Positions 19,320 to 28,702 of a stretch of 41,760 nt of DNA are shown one piece after another. The DNA comes from Bacteroidales bacterium. Lineage in GTDB: Bacteria; Bacteroidota; Bacteroidia; Bacteroidales; F082. Numbering within the stretch: the first letter of the stretch is position 1; each line of letters begins with the position of its first letter. The position numbers and the translations under genes are program-made. The notes below the pieces were generated by a model. That model worked only from the letters and a program-made list of their open reading frames with translations, was not told the DNA's origin and did not search any database. The stretch lies in contig JAGYLH010000018.1 in assembly GCA_018400955.1 (NCBI GenBank), positions 1 through 41,760 on the forward strand. The letters are read 5' to 3'.

Positions 19320-19505
19320 CTAGAGGGCATTCATAATATTGTCCAGCTCCTCCTTGGTTTTGCCAAGTTTCTTTTGAAGTTTGCCATACATTTCGTCCTG
19401 TTTACCTTCTTCATACATCAGGTCGTTGTCGGTTAAGGTGGCAAATTTCTGTTTGAGCTTGCCTTTTTGTTCATTCCAATTTCCTTTTACTTCTTGCTTA
19501 TTCAT
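19320..19505 (-). CDS. CsbD-family stress protein
   Basis: A 61-residue protein: [61 protein letters not shown]. The motif K-G-N-W-N-E-x-K-G-K-x-K followed by L-T-D-x-D-L and G-K-x-D-x-x-x-G-x-L is CsbD. The ATG at 19505 is chosen because the family starts here; an in-frame ATG further upstream would add an unrelated leader and overlap the promoter. CsbD is a general-stress protein in Bacillus (SigB regulon). The conserved promoter element lies at 19566-19631. Confidence 0.92.
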   Translation of the reverse strand: MNKQEVKGNWNEQKGKLKQKFATLTDNDLMYEEGKQDEMYGKLQKKLGKTKEELDNIMNAL

Positions 19506-19565
19506 ATGATTAATTTTTTTGTTTACCACAACTGGCGGTACAGGCATGAATTGATTTTCACATGA

Positions 19566-19631
19566 CAAAGGTGCTCTCATTTCAAGCACAATGTGTTACA
19601 TAACTTGAGAAACAACTTACATCATTCACAC
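19566..19631 (-). promoter_or_regulatory. Shared direct-repeat promoter, site B (csbD-like operon)
   Basis: On the minus strand: GTGTGAATGATGTAA (19631-19617), 16 bp, TGTAA (19600-19596) and, 22 bp on, CACCTTTG (19573-19566). TGTAA boxes are 21 bp apart. It lies 61 bp upstream of the CsbD start. Confidence 0.8.
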
Positions 19632-19668
19632 ATTATCTGCAGCTTTGGATTTTGGAATTGATCTGTGC

Positions 19669-21478
19669 CTACCTGTATTCTACCACACCGGGTTTGTTGA
19701 GCTCAAAACCACGAAACCCATAATCGCTTGTTGCAAAGGAATTTAATTTAAATACATTTGTCCCTTTGCCGGGGATAACTGGATAAAATGAAAGTGAAAC
19801 CTGAAAAGTATTGAAAACGAGATAGTCATTTTTGATGAGCACTCCAAGTCCGAGCACAGCAAAAATGCGACTATCCATAAAGCCTGCAGATTGGTTTGTC
19901 AGCAGGCCAACAGACGAAAAAAAGTAAGGGCCAAAACGAAACCCAATAAAATTCCAAGGGGAATAGCTTTGGGTTTGAAGCGTTAAAACAATCATGCTCG
20001 TTGCTTTGAAAGCCAGTGCTTCAAACCCTTTCAAATCGTTGCTAAAGGTTAGGTTGTCGGTAGCAAGCCTGTTAATGCCTATTGTTATAACAGGCTTCAC
20101 AAACTGCCTGATACCCCACCTGCCGATATAGTGTAGTTTGGTAAAGTAATTGATTCTGCCTGAGAATGCACCCTGTTGAAATCCATTATGGACCAAATGA
20201 GAACCATATTCCAGGTGCACACTCAGGTAACCAAATGAATAATAGTTTCCCATGGCTGCTTTTGCGCCAAAATACCAGCTCTTGGCATGCATGGCATCCA
20301 CCCCGAAAGTCAGGCTATAATACTGCCCTACAGGAACAAATTCCAGTCTGCTATAGTCAAAAATGTATGAATCGCGGATGTATTTGCGAGAGGTGAATCC
20401 CACCCCTGTAAACAAAAATGTTTGAGGAACAAACAGTCTCTCATTTGCTGCTTCGGGCGTTTGATTCGAATACCTTAACCGCAGCAGCCTCCCCGACACG
20501 ATGAGCTTGTTTTCGGCCCCATACCTGGTGTACCCTTTCTGCACCGGAAACGAGCGTGCGCCCCAATAATCCTGCGCCTGAACACGAGAAAACATATTGT
20601 GCAGTGAATCCTGAAAAACGTAGGCCTGCCTGATTTTCATCTTGCCAAGTAAAACACCTCCTGCCCATTTGGTGGCCGGTGAATAAAAAAGCCTCTGGCC
20701 AGTTCAACACGGAAAACTGAATCTGATTTCCTGCCATGATGTATTCCCCTTCCAAACTGATATAGGTATTGCTGATGTTGGGAACAAAATAGCTTAGTCG
20801 TGTTGCATTGGGCCGGTCGGATAACCGCCATTTTACTTTGGCCTGAGTCGGTGGCCGAGCCCGCCAAAATTAATGTCGGTCAGGCCGGCTTCAAAAGCTG
20901 ATGCTGAAATATTCCCGGCAGGTGCTATGCTCCATATGTCGTAAGTACTGACAAAATATCAACTGAATCAGATTCATTTGATGGTGTGGTGGCATAAATC
21001 ACCACATCCCTAAATATTTCTAAAGCAAACGCTCCGATTCCATCACCAGCAGCGAATCAAATGGTTAAAAGAAGCAAACAATAAAAGATTTTTAATGATA
21101 AACGGGCCGGGTTTTAATATGCAGCTGTTTCCTGTTTTGGAATACAAACCACTCGGTAGTAAAGTGGTATCGCGCATATAATAACCAAACGGGTCAAAAG
21201 AGGATATGGATTGCCCTGATGATTTTACTCCTCAGCAAAACGAAATGTTTTTGCCTCTTCGGCAGGACGAGGATGGTATCGGAAATTGGTTTAAGTGTTT
21301 TGATGAACAGCCTGTTCAAAAACCTGGTAACTTTGGTTTTTTGCGAAAACGCTTCAAATCTGCTATACCTTATCGAATCCTGATTTGGTTTGGCAATCTG
21401 GGCCCCAGCCTGTACAGATGCACAAGCCCATGACGAGTAAACAAAAATAAGCCGCGAACCATCACCGTATTGCTTCAT
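19669..21478 (-). CDS. BamA/Omp85-like POTRA and barrel protein, frameshifted in its N-terminal half
   Basis: About 600 residues. The last 323 (19669-20640) are one frame of outer-membrane barrel strands, ending FRGFELNKPGVVEYR. Upstream, broken frames give an export-like start at 21478, then FLNRLFIKTLKPISDTILVL, IIRAIHILFDPFGYYM-like sequence, a SERLL element with RDVVIYATPSNESDSVD, and STYDIWSIAPAG. This corresponds to POTRA-type domains (I-R-x-I-x-I-x-x-L-D-P-F-G, E-S-E-R-L-L-R) seen in Bacteroidota BamA-like assembly proteins. It is the last gene after mlaE, mlaF and mlaD, so it may be the outer-membrane partner of the lipid-transport system. Frame changes are frequent between 20640 and 21200. 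Confidence 0.68.
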
Positions 21479-21593
21479 TGTTTACTTCTTTTAACCATTC
21501 ACTTATCACAGCCAGCGCCAGCATGTGGTTTCCTTTGTCAACATTACTTATTAAAATCCAAGAACCCGGCATTTGCCAAGACTGTTCCCTCCA

Positions 21594-22551
21594 TCAATTC
21601 TCCTCATCTTCTTCTATGTCCAGCATGATCACCCTTGCTGCTTCAATCCTTAATGAGTCCTGTCGCCTGAGCCTCTTTTTCCTCCGCTGCCTTTTTTTCT
21701 CCTCTCTCTCTTTCCTGAAAAGCCCCTGAAAAACCAATTGGTTTTTTAAGGCTTCCAAATGCTCATCCAGGCTCTTGCTGGTGCCTTTCAGGTGGATAAT
21801 TGTTTGGTTGATATTCTCTATGATAACTGTATCCTCGATAAGCCTTCCAATGGTGCCTTCTCCCTTGGTTTACGTTGGTTACAATTTCATAATCTGGCCC
21901 GAACTCGTTAAAGGTTGCTCGCGGTCTCTCCAGGCTTACCATCACGATGGCCATATTATCTACAATATCGAACTGCTTTGCTTGAGGTTGACAATAATTT
22001 CACTATATCTTCAGCTATGGTTGAGTCCTGTATCAAACGGCCATGTGCCGTTGCCCTGGTTGATATTGATCATTACTTCTCGGCCAGTTGCTTTGTTACT
22101 ACTTCGGCATTTTTAGCAGAGGTACTTAAGCTGACAAAATGGCATCCATTTCAACCGGCTCGATAGATGTGAGGAATTGTTCATTTTCAACACCGGTGCA
22201 TCAGGCGGCACTTTGTGTAATGACCAGCACCTGATCGCCTATAATCCTTCTGATCCAATTGTTACCCGCAATCTGCTTTGCGTTCCTGAATCGACTTCGA
22301 ATGAATAGTTACCAACCATCACCGTTGAATCATTGGTAATTTTTAATACTGACGGTTCCAACGTTAATACCTAAGTAGCGGATGGTATTGCCCACCTGCA
22401 AGCCGCTTATATTTTTAAAGGAGGTATTAAGCCTGAAAATAGGGTTGAACAGATTTTTCTGCTGCCCAATTAGGAATATTCCTATTGAAAACAGGACAAA
22501 GTTTGCGATTACGAAAAGTCCAAGCCTAAGCTTAAAGTTTGATGATTTCAT
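21594..22551 (-). CDS. mlaD: MlaD-like MCE-domain lipid transport protein, frameshifted
   Basis: About 320 residues. It begins MKSSNFKLRLGLFVIANFVL, a TM anchor, then NTSFKNISGLQVGNTIRYLG and INVGTVSI, the diagnostic MCE (mammalian cell entry) start: F-x-x-x-x-G-L-x-x-G-x-x-V-x-x-x-G-x-x-V-G. The rest is in changing frames, with NEFGPDYEIVTNVNQG and a charged coiled-coil tail (KEREEKKAAEEKEAQATGL) ending about 21594. MlaD forms a hexamer in the periplasm that passes phospholipids between membranes. Between its stop and the barrel gene (about 21480-21590) a fragment DKGNHMLALAVISEWLKEVN is visible whose frame I cannot assign. Confidence 0.75.
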
Positions 22552-22612
22552 TCTGGTGTGGTATTATGTTAACCAACAGTATTTTATTTAAAAAAGATCT
22601 GATCATGTTATC

Positions 22613-23366
22613 CTTTGAGTGATTAAACTTTCTATTGTTCCTTCGGCATACACTTCGCCATCTTTGAGCATAATGATGCGGTTGCGGCACGCGCACATTC
22701 AATATCGTGGGTGATGATTATGGAAGAAGTTTTATATTTTTTTTGAACATCATTGATGAGTTCACTTATTTCATCGGATGTAACCGGATCGAGCCCGGTG
22801 GTTGGCTCGTCATAGCCAAGCATAATCAACGGATCCACAACAATGGTACGCGCCGAGTTGATGCGTTTACGCATACTGCCCGAAAGTTCAGGGAGGGCAT
22901 CTTATTGAGTACGTCCGACAGCCCCACATTTTCAAGAGCCTCTTCAATCTTTTCGTTTATTTCCCTTACTGCTTAAAACCCTTTTTTATCCTTTTCAATG
23001 GAAACTCCAGATTTTGCCTCACCGTCATGGAGTCATACATGGCGCCGCTTGAAACAAAACCGATCTTCTTTCTCAATTCAATCAATGTGTTTCTCTATCC
23101 ATGGTACTTACATCATCGCCAAACACTTCAATGCTGCCGCTATCCGGTGACAACAACCTCACAATACATTTAATGAGCACTCGATTTGCCCGAGCTTCAA
23201 TGGCTCTAACATCCAGATTCCTTCCTTTAAATAGCTGTATATTAACACCTTTAAGTACTTTTTATATCAGCAAAACCTTTTTCAAGGTTTTTTATATCAA
23301 CAACCACTTCCTGTGTCGTATCAGGAACATGACCCTTATTTAATGTATCTGTCTGAGGTTTTTCAT
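22613..23366 (-). CDS. mlaF: MlaF-like ABC transporter ATP-binding protein, frameshifted
   Basis: About 250 residues. The ATG at 23366 overlaps the mlaE stop (ATGA). Early frames read EVVVDIKNLEKGFADIKS; then IGFVSSGAMYDSMTVRQNLE and FPLKRIKKGF, the Q-loop region of Mla-type ATPases (GxxFQxGALFDSMTVxENVxFPL). The last part has YDEPTTGLDPVTSDEISELI (Walker B and D-loop) and SSIIITHDIECARAA (switch His), and ends IIMLKDGEVYAEGTIESLIT. The Walker A region near 23200 is garbled by frameshifts. It would power MlaE. Confidence 0.78.
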
Positions 23367-24210
23367 AGCAGCATATCTGTTATTTGTACTGCAAACAAGT
23401 CCACAATAATGACAAACAGCGAGGAGATAACTACCGCTGAGCGCCCGCCTTGCCAACGCTCTCGGTACCTTTGCCGGCATTGTAACCCTGGTAGCAGCCC
23501 ACAAACCAATCACGGCACCAAAAAGAAGGTTTTATAACTGCTGTAAAAGTCCATAAATCGATCATTTTAAAAGCCTGTGAAATAAAAGAACCAAAGCTAT
23601 ATCGCCTTTTTATGTTGGCACCAAAACCAACCGCCCATAATGCCAAAAGCATCAGCAAAAGCACCAGCAAAGGCAGCATCAGGGTGATGGCCAGCACACG
23701 CGTTACAACAAGGTAACGCATGGGGTTGGTGGCCGAAACCCATGGCATCAATCTGTTCGGTCACCTTCATTGATCCCAGCCCGGCCCCCATCCTGAACGA
23801 ACCTATTTTTCCGGCCATAATCAAACCTGTTATAACAGGCCCAATTTCGCGAATAATGGAAAGTGCCACCATGCCCGAAGCATGGACACCGCACTGAAAC
23901 TATCCAGCAGACGCGATTGAATTGTAAGCACAATCCCCATAATGGCACCTGTGATTTGGCAACCAATGGCAGGATTTATTTCCAATTTGAAAACATTGGC
24001 GCAGAAATTCCTTAAACTCGAAATCGCGCGAAAATGCCTCCTGGTGGTATTTGCCACAAAAAAGAGCTGCATTTCCTATATCCGAAAAGAAGTTATTGGC
24101 AACCTCTGTTTTTTCAACAGTTCTTTCACCCAGTTTAAGGTTTGTTTCTTTACAATAGATTTAACCTTATTAACAGGCCTTAGCTTCTTGCTTACATACC
24201 CATTGCTCAT
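23363..24210 (-). CDS. mlaE: MlaE-like ABC transporter permease, frameshifted
   Basis: About 280 residues from ATG at 24210 (MSNGYVSKKLRPVNKVKSIV). Several frames are needed. The recognisable core is MVALSIIREIGPVITGLIMA-GKIGS and GAGLGSMKVTEQIDAMG, the signature of MlaE/YrbE permeases (REIGPVLTALLVAGRVGS and GTMRVTEQIDAL). The end, VVISSLFVIIVDLFAVQITD-MLL, is a last TM helix, with the stop overlapping the mlaF start. The protein forms the inner-membrane channel for phospholipid trafficking. This is the first gene after the promoter at 24285-24350. Confidence 0.8.
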
Positions 24211-24284
24211 ATCTTCACGCTATATGTTAACACCTCCCAGACAGAACGGCGCAGTAATTTTTTAATTCGCTTTACCGCATTACA

Positions 24285-24350
24285 AAGGTTGTCTTGTTTT
24301 TTAAAGAGAAATCATTACACAATCCAAACTATAAGTTGTATGTTTTACAT
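24285..24350 (-). promoter_or_regulatory. Shared direct-repeat promoter, site H (mla operon)
   Basis: On the minus strand: a degenerate first box ATGTAAAACATACAA (24350-24336), 16 bp, TGTAA (24319-24315), then 22 bp and AACCTTTG (24292-24285). Spacing matches the other sites exactly although the first box is weaker. It lies 75 bp upstream of the mlaE ATG. Confidence 0.65.
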
Positions 24351-24359
24351 GTTTATTCC

Positions 24360-24748
24360 TTATGTTTTGCACATTGGCTAAGATTGAGGCAGATAGAAAT
24401 TAAGGTTGTAATTTTAAACTAATTATAATCTGAGGTTTAAATATTTTCACTGATGTTTCGCAGAGGTTTTAAACAAATATGATCTGTAGTAACATCCAGT
24501 TTATTAAGCAACAGATGTTTAGCACATTAGCTAAGATTTTGATACTGAGGAAAGAAGTATAAGGGTGTTTTCTTTAAACTATTGATCATATGCTGTTTAA
24601 ATAATTCCATTTCATATTAGTATCTTTAACTCATTGATTAAAAGGTTAATGCATAATGATTTTGGCGTGCGAAGTACAGTTTATAGCCCCCCAATCCGCC
24701 TTTGGCGGAGGGGGCTTTTTTACAATCACGATTTTTATTTTTTTCGTC
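24360..24748. other. Intergenic region with a strong GC hairpin
   Basis: AT-rich without a gene. At 24685-24715 AGCCCCC-CAATCCGCC pairs across TTT with GGCGGA-GGGGGCT, followed by six Ts, the form of a rho-independent terminator on the plus strand. No plus-strand gene precedes it, so it is more likely part of the dispersed repeat that begins at 24749. Confidence 0.55.
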
Positions 24749-24834
24749 ACGTCCTGAAAAAAGTTGACAGTTTTCGAATTGTAAAACCTACCATCGCCTC
24801 AAAGCCCCCTACTGGGGGGTTGGGGGGCTAAAAC
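24749..24834 (+). repeat. Dispersed intergenic repeat, copy 1
   Basis: Starts ACGTCCTGAAAAAAGTTGAC, followed by AGTTTTCGAATTGTAAAACC and a CCCCCT-ACT-GGGGGG hairpin that ends GGGGGGCTAAAAC. Two further copies lie in tandem at 36372-36471 and 36478-36574. No coding capacity. Confidence 0.8.
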
Positions 24835-24836
24835 AA

Positions 24837-24938
24837 CTAAAACCTTGTAATAAATAAATTCAAGCTAATAATGAATATGAACAAATACATAACACAGATT
24901 ATCAGTGCTTTATAAGAGACTACGGATTCTCTTATCAT
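24837..24938 (-). CDS. Possible 33-residue single-TM peptide
   Basis: The frame MIRESVVSYKALIICVMYLF continues IFIISLNLFITRF. One hydrophobic helix with a basic end, of the kind seen in small regulatory membrane peptides. It begins 12 bp from the incomplete promoter-like element at 24950-24988, too close for the usual leader. It may be chance, or the transcript may be a small RNA. Confidence 0.25.
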   Translation of the reverse strand: MIRESVVSYKALIICVMYLFIFIISLNLFITRF

Positions 24939-24949
24939 TCATCGCCAGG

Positions 24950-24988
24950 TCATTACACAAAGTGCGAATCATTAGTTATATATCACAC
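24950..24988 (-). promoter_or_regulatory. Incomplete copy of the shared direct-repeat element, site G
   Basis: On the minus strand GTGTGATATATAACT (24988-24974) and TGTAA (24957-24953) keep the 39-bp layout, but the second core of the first box and the -7 box (AGAATCCG instead of CANCTTTG) are lost. There is no clear gene downstream. Either a decayed promoter or one for a small RNA. Confidence 0.45.
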
Positions 24989-25101
24989 CTCACGATTCGA
25001 TGATCTTTTAATGACTTCCAATCTAACTATCTGAAAGATAACTGTTCTGTGGTATAATGCTCATTTACAGGCGAAATGCGAGCTTACCCAATTTGTACAG
25101 C

Positions 25102-28092
25102 CTAATCGAAAATGCCGCTGCTTAATTTCTGGTTTTGAAGAATATTCAGGCTAAACACCAGGCGAATCCTGTTCTTAAACCCATGGGTGCTTTGGTCAAT
25201 ATTCCCCGAAATTATCAGGGGAACATATATTTCAAGTAAGCCCCAAAAACCTGCTTTCAATCCGGCTTCGTAAAAAACAGGAGATTGATTGCCCGACTTT
25301 AAGCCTTTTTCATTGAGCAGCACGTTCACAAAAGGCTTAACAGGCAGCCGACTGGCACGTCCGGGCAAATTGCTTACAAAACCAAGTGAAACAAGCCAGT
25401 TGCTATAGCCCAGGCTGTCATTTACAGGAGAAACCAGGCCGCCTTCACCAAAAGTGGTCTGCCTTGACCAAAAGGTGGTGGGAAATTCACTAAAACGATC
25501 CAGGTAAAACCCTTCATAAAGATAAAGCTCCCTGCCGCTTCTGCCACTTGCCGAAAGGCTGTAGAATGGAACTTCTTGATTGCGCTTCAGCATTGTTCCG
25601 GCAAAAAGTCGCATATCCAACCCCCTGTCGTGTCCATTGTAACTAATACGGTAATTCAGTTCGATGTTTACTTTTTGATAGGTAGCTTGATACTCGAAAG
25701 TGGTGACCACGCGATAAGGATTTATGAGGGATGATTTTTCCAACCTGTATCCCAATTGCAAGAAACCAAGCATTTTGTTCTTTTTTATTTGTTCGATCCG
25801 GAACAAATCGGACGCAGCAATTAAATACCCAAACATTGTGCTGTTGAATTGGTTTACAGCTTGCTTTTTACGCATATGGAGTGTCAATCCCAGTTTTAAC
25901 AAGTGATAGTTTCGGCTGCTGTTAAAGGCAAACCGCGCTGCTTCGAGGCTGATTGTTGCCTGCCTGAGGAAGGTTTCAATTGGAAAAACATTTAATGAAA
26001 GCTTGCCTTGTCCGGCCAAATCTTTGTTCCTGAATGAGTAAAATGGCACAAAAAAGAAGGATAGAGGCTTGGGCAGCAGCAACCCGTTGTGCAATCCCAC
26101 ACCGAGCATTAAGCCGTTGGCTTTGCTCCAGTTTATTGCCGGCAAATACATCAGTGTCCTTTTGGTCGGGTCTTCAATACTGAAATACAATTGTTCACGG
26201 ATACGCTCCATCCGCGGCAACAAGCCTGAAGTGCGTATGCTGTTGTTGAGCCTGAAAAGTTCAGGTGTGCGGTGTAAGGGGTCTATCACAAGCTTGTTGT
26301 AATCACCCCGGGGAAGGTCAATCCATCGTTTGCCCGAAAAACCGCTTATCCACTTTTCAAAGTGCATTGAGTCACCTTCCATGCCAGCAATATGAAGAGG
26401 CGATGTCATCTGCCCCTTATTATCTACAAGCAGTCTATTGTCATTTAAGCGAAGCGCCTTATAATCCAGCCGCTTGGTTGTTTTTAAAAAATCATCAAAG
26501 AACCAATCCAGGTCTTTATCGGTGGCCATTTCGAACACATCGCGCAAATCGTCGGGTTGCGGATGTTTGAATTTCCAAAGCGAAAAATAGGTTTGCATGG
26601 CCTGATCGAACAGTGAGTCGCCCAGGTAAGACCGCAGATAATTAAAGCCAACTCCTCCTTTGTTATATATCATAGCACTGTAGTTATGATAGGTATAATC
26701 ATCTGAATGCAGGCTGATTGGCTGCTCATTGTTGCTGCGCGCCTGGAGGAGCCACTCAAGTTGCTGCATCATTTGCACGGGCATATGATCAATCCTGAAA
26801 AATCTGGCCAATTTTGGATTCTTATAATAAACCTCCCAAAGTTTCATGTTCGGGTAAAATTTCCGCATATAACGCATCTCATAGGCAGCCGCTATGCTCT
26901 CGTCCATAAAAGGGTATCGGCGCTCGTTGCTGCCAAGTGCGCTGTAGAACCAATTGTGGGCGGCTTCGTGCGCGATTACCTCATCAAGGGAATAGGCGTC
27001 AGAAGCGGATCCTATTACTGCCAGCCCGGGATACTCCATGCCTGCCCCGGCACTCAAGGCACTCTGTACGACAGTAAAAGTGTTGTAGGGATAATCACCA
27101 ATCCATTCAGAAAGATGCATAATTGAACGGCTTGCATATGCTAATGCATCCTTCCAGAGAATAGCCTGCTGATCGGTGAACATCACCCACACAACCACCT
27201 CACGCTGCGATTGCGGCAATATAATACTGCCTTTTACCACATGGAAGCGCTTATCAGCAAACCACGCAAAATCATGAATATTAATGCCTTTGTAATGCAA
27301 TGTTTTCAATTGATCGGAGGATGGCGGAAAATGCCAACGCCTAAAATATGGGTAGCTTTTCCAGGTGGTATCGGTGGCCAGCTGATCAAGCCTGTCGAGC
27401 TCTTCCTTATTCTGCAATTCGGCTGATGCCGCTATGGTATAATTCTCGGGGAGGGTGATGCTTACTTCATAACTACCAAACTCCCCAAAAAACTCACCCA
27501 TATCAAGGTAAGGCATAAGGTGCCAGCCATCTGCATCATAAACAGCCGGTTTGGGAAACCATTGCGATATTTGAAATGATTCGCCATTGTAGCCCAGGCG
27601 CGAACTGACCCCTTTGGGAATTTTTACACGAAAAGGTGTTGTGATATTAACAGTGTCGCCCGGCAAAAGGGGTTTTTGCGGAAATACTCTACAAATGTCG
27701 GTGCTGTCATTAAGCATTTGCCAGCGTAAGGCGGTGCCTTCGGATTTAAAATCCAGCGAATCAATCTTCCCCTTCAATGCAGGCTCGTTAAAGAGCTTTT
27801 GCTTTCCGTTGTGGCGCAGCAACTGACGGGCCAAGGCTGTTCGATTATTCGCATAGGCATTGGGCCAAAGGTGAAAATACAGTAAATTCAGGGTATCAGG
27901 GGAGTTGTTGATGTATTCAACCTCCTCAAAGGCATGGAGCATTTGCTGCTTGTCGTTGAGCGTTACTGCTATCTTAAAGTTCACCTCCTGCTGAAAATAT
28001 GCCTGAGAGTAAGCCTGCTTACAATGACAGGTGCACAATGCGAAGATGAGCAGCAGCAAGCATTTTGCACTGATATGGTTAAATTCGCTCAA
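25102..28092 (-). CDS. M1-family (gluzincin) metallopeptidase with predicted outer-membrane barrel tail
   Basis: An intact 996-residue protein with a signal peptide (LLLLIFALCTCHCKQAYSQ). Residues about 35-300 are the beta-rich N-terminal domain of M1 peptidases (VEYINNSPDTLNLLYFHLWP). The substrate motif is GAGMEYPG (349-356), and the zinc site is HEAAH (375-379) with the third ligand Glu at 398 (MDESIA), the standard H-E-x-x-H-x18-E. After about residue 650 the sequence becomes alternating strands (LMLGVGLHNGLLLPKPLSFF, KLGLTLHMRKKQAVNQFNST, YSLSASGRSGRELYLYEGFY), as in an outer-membrane barrel. So it is probably a surface-facing or periplasmic peptidase fixed in the outer membrane. The Glu of the usual GAMEN is kept with Tyr after it. 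It stands alone between intergenic regions. Confidence 0.88.
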   Translation of the reverse strand: MSEFNHISAKCLLLLIFALCTCHCKQAYSQAYFQQEVNFKIAVTLNDKQQMLHAFEEVEYINNSPDTLNLLYFHLWPNAYANNRTALARQLLRHNGKQKLFNEPALKGKIDSLDFKSEGTALRWQMLNDSTDICRVFPQKPLLPGDTVNITTPFRVKIPKGVSSRLGYNGESFQISQWFPKPAVYDADGWHLMPYLDMGEFFGEFGSYEVSITLPENYTIAASAELQNKEELDRLDQLATDTTWKSYPYFRRWHFPPSSDQLKTLHYKGINIHDFAWFADKRFHVVKGSIILPQSQREVVVWVMFTDQQAILWKDALAYASRSIMHLSEWIGDYPYNTFTVVQSALSAGAGMEYPGLAVIGSASDAYSLDEVIAHEAAHNWFYSALGSNERRYPFMDESIAAAYEMRYMRKFYPNMKLWEVYYKNPKLARFFRIDHMPVQMMQQLEWLLQARSNNEQPISLHSDDYTYHNYSAMIYNKGGVGFNYLRSYLGDSLFDQAMQTYFSLWKFKHPQPDDLRDVFEMATDKDLDWFFDDFLKTTKRLDYKALRLNDNRLLVDNKGQMTSPLHIAGMEGDSMHFEKWISGFSGKRWIDLPRGDYNKLVIDPLHRTPELFRLNNSIRTSGLLPRMERIREQLYFSIEDPTKRTLMYLPAINWSKANGLMLGVGLHNGLLLPKPLSFFFVPFYSFRNKDLAGQGKLSLNVFPIETFLRQATISLEAARFAFNSSRNYHLLKLGLTLHMRKKQAVNQFNSTMFGYLIAASDLFRIEQIKKNKMLGFLQLGYRLEKSSLINPYRVVTTFEYQATYQKVNIELNYRISYNGHDRGLDMRLFAGTMLKRNQEVPFYSLSASGRSGRELYLYEGFYLDRFSEFPTTFWSRQTTFGEGGLVSPVNDSLGYSNWLVSLGFVSNLPGRASRLPVKPFVNVLLNEKGLKSGNQSPVFYEAGLKAGFWGLLEIYVPLIISGNIDQSTHGFKNRIRLVFSLNILQNQKLSSGIFD

Positions 28093-28219
28093 ACTTTAGT
28101 TTCATTAGGTTCGTATAATTGAAAAACGCCACATCCACCATAAGAACCAAAAGGGGAGGCAGCATTGATCATGCAAAAGCCTTGCAATAATTCTGCACAG
28201 AGAATTATCATTTGCCTAT

Positions 28220-28450
28220 CTAAGGGTGTCGGGATATATCTGTTCGACTTTCAATTATGGTATCAATTTGTTGAACCAGCTCTGTAAGCATATCATCGGA
28301 TAATTTAATGAGCCCGCCAGTGTAGCCATTCATTTTCCCAGAGATTCTTCTTCGGGTTACTGATCCTTTATCAGGCGCGAGCAGCACACCTAAAACAAAT
28401 CCGGAGACAAATACGGCCAAGCCGCCAATAATTAGTTTTTCTGATTTCAT
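28220..28450 (-). CDS. YtxH-like small membrane protein (1 of 3)
   Basis: A 76-residue protein. MKSEKLIIGGLAVFVSGFVL leads to GVLLAPDKGSVTRRRISGKM: one TM helix followed by L-L-A-P-x-K-G-x-x-x-R-R, the YtxH (gas-vesicle-like GvpP) signature. The tail is a charged helix. YtxH proteins are general-stress proteins in Bacillus. It lies 252 bp downstream of the gene at 28703 and may belong to the same unit (promoter site C); no element stands directly before it. Confidence 0.85.
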   Translation of the reverse strand: MKSEKLIIGGLAVFVSGFVLGVLLAPDKGSVTRRRISGKMNGYTGGLIKLSDDMLTELVQQIDTIIESRTDISRHP

Positions 28451-28702
28451 TTAAAGTTTTCCTTTTAAAAAAACATGAGCCCGCCTTGATCAATCACTTG
28501 TCTTTGTTCCCAGGGAGGGAACGTAAATATGCTGCTTTCGTTTTTGTTTTCCTTGATTAGGAGCAAGGCAACAGAAGAACAACTATGTTTAGCAGCATTG
28601 ATTTATCAGGGCGGGCTCAATATCTTTGTGTGTTCGAAGCAGATTTCCACCTCCACCAGGCAAATCGCATTGCACGGACGAAGGGAGAACTGCGTTAACA
28701 AT

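Noticed and set aside
19506-19589. Longer start for the CsbD-like protein
   Set aside because: The extension is unlike any CsbD N-terminus and overlaps the -7 box of the promoter.
26707-27126. Plus-strand frame of 139 codons
   Set aside because: Antisense to the intact M1 peptidase gene; it covers the HEAAH coding region.
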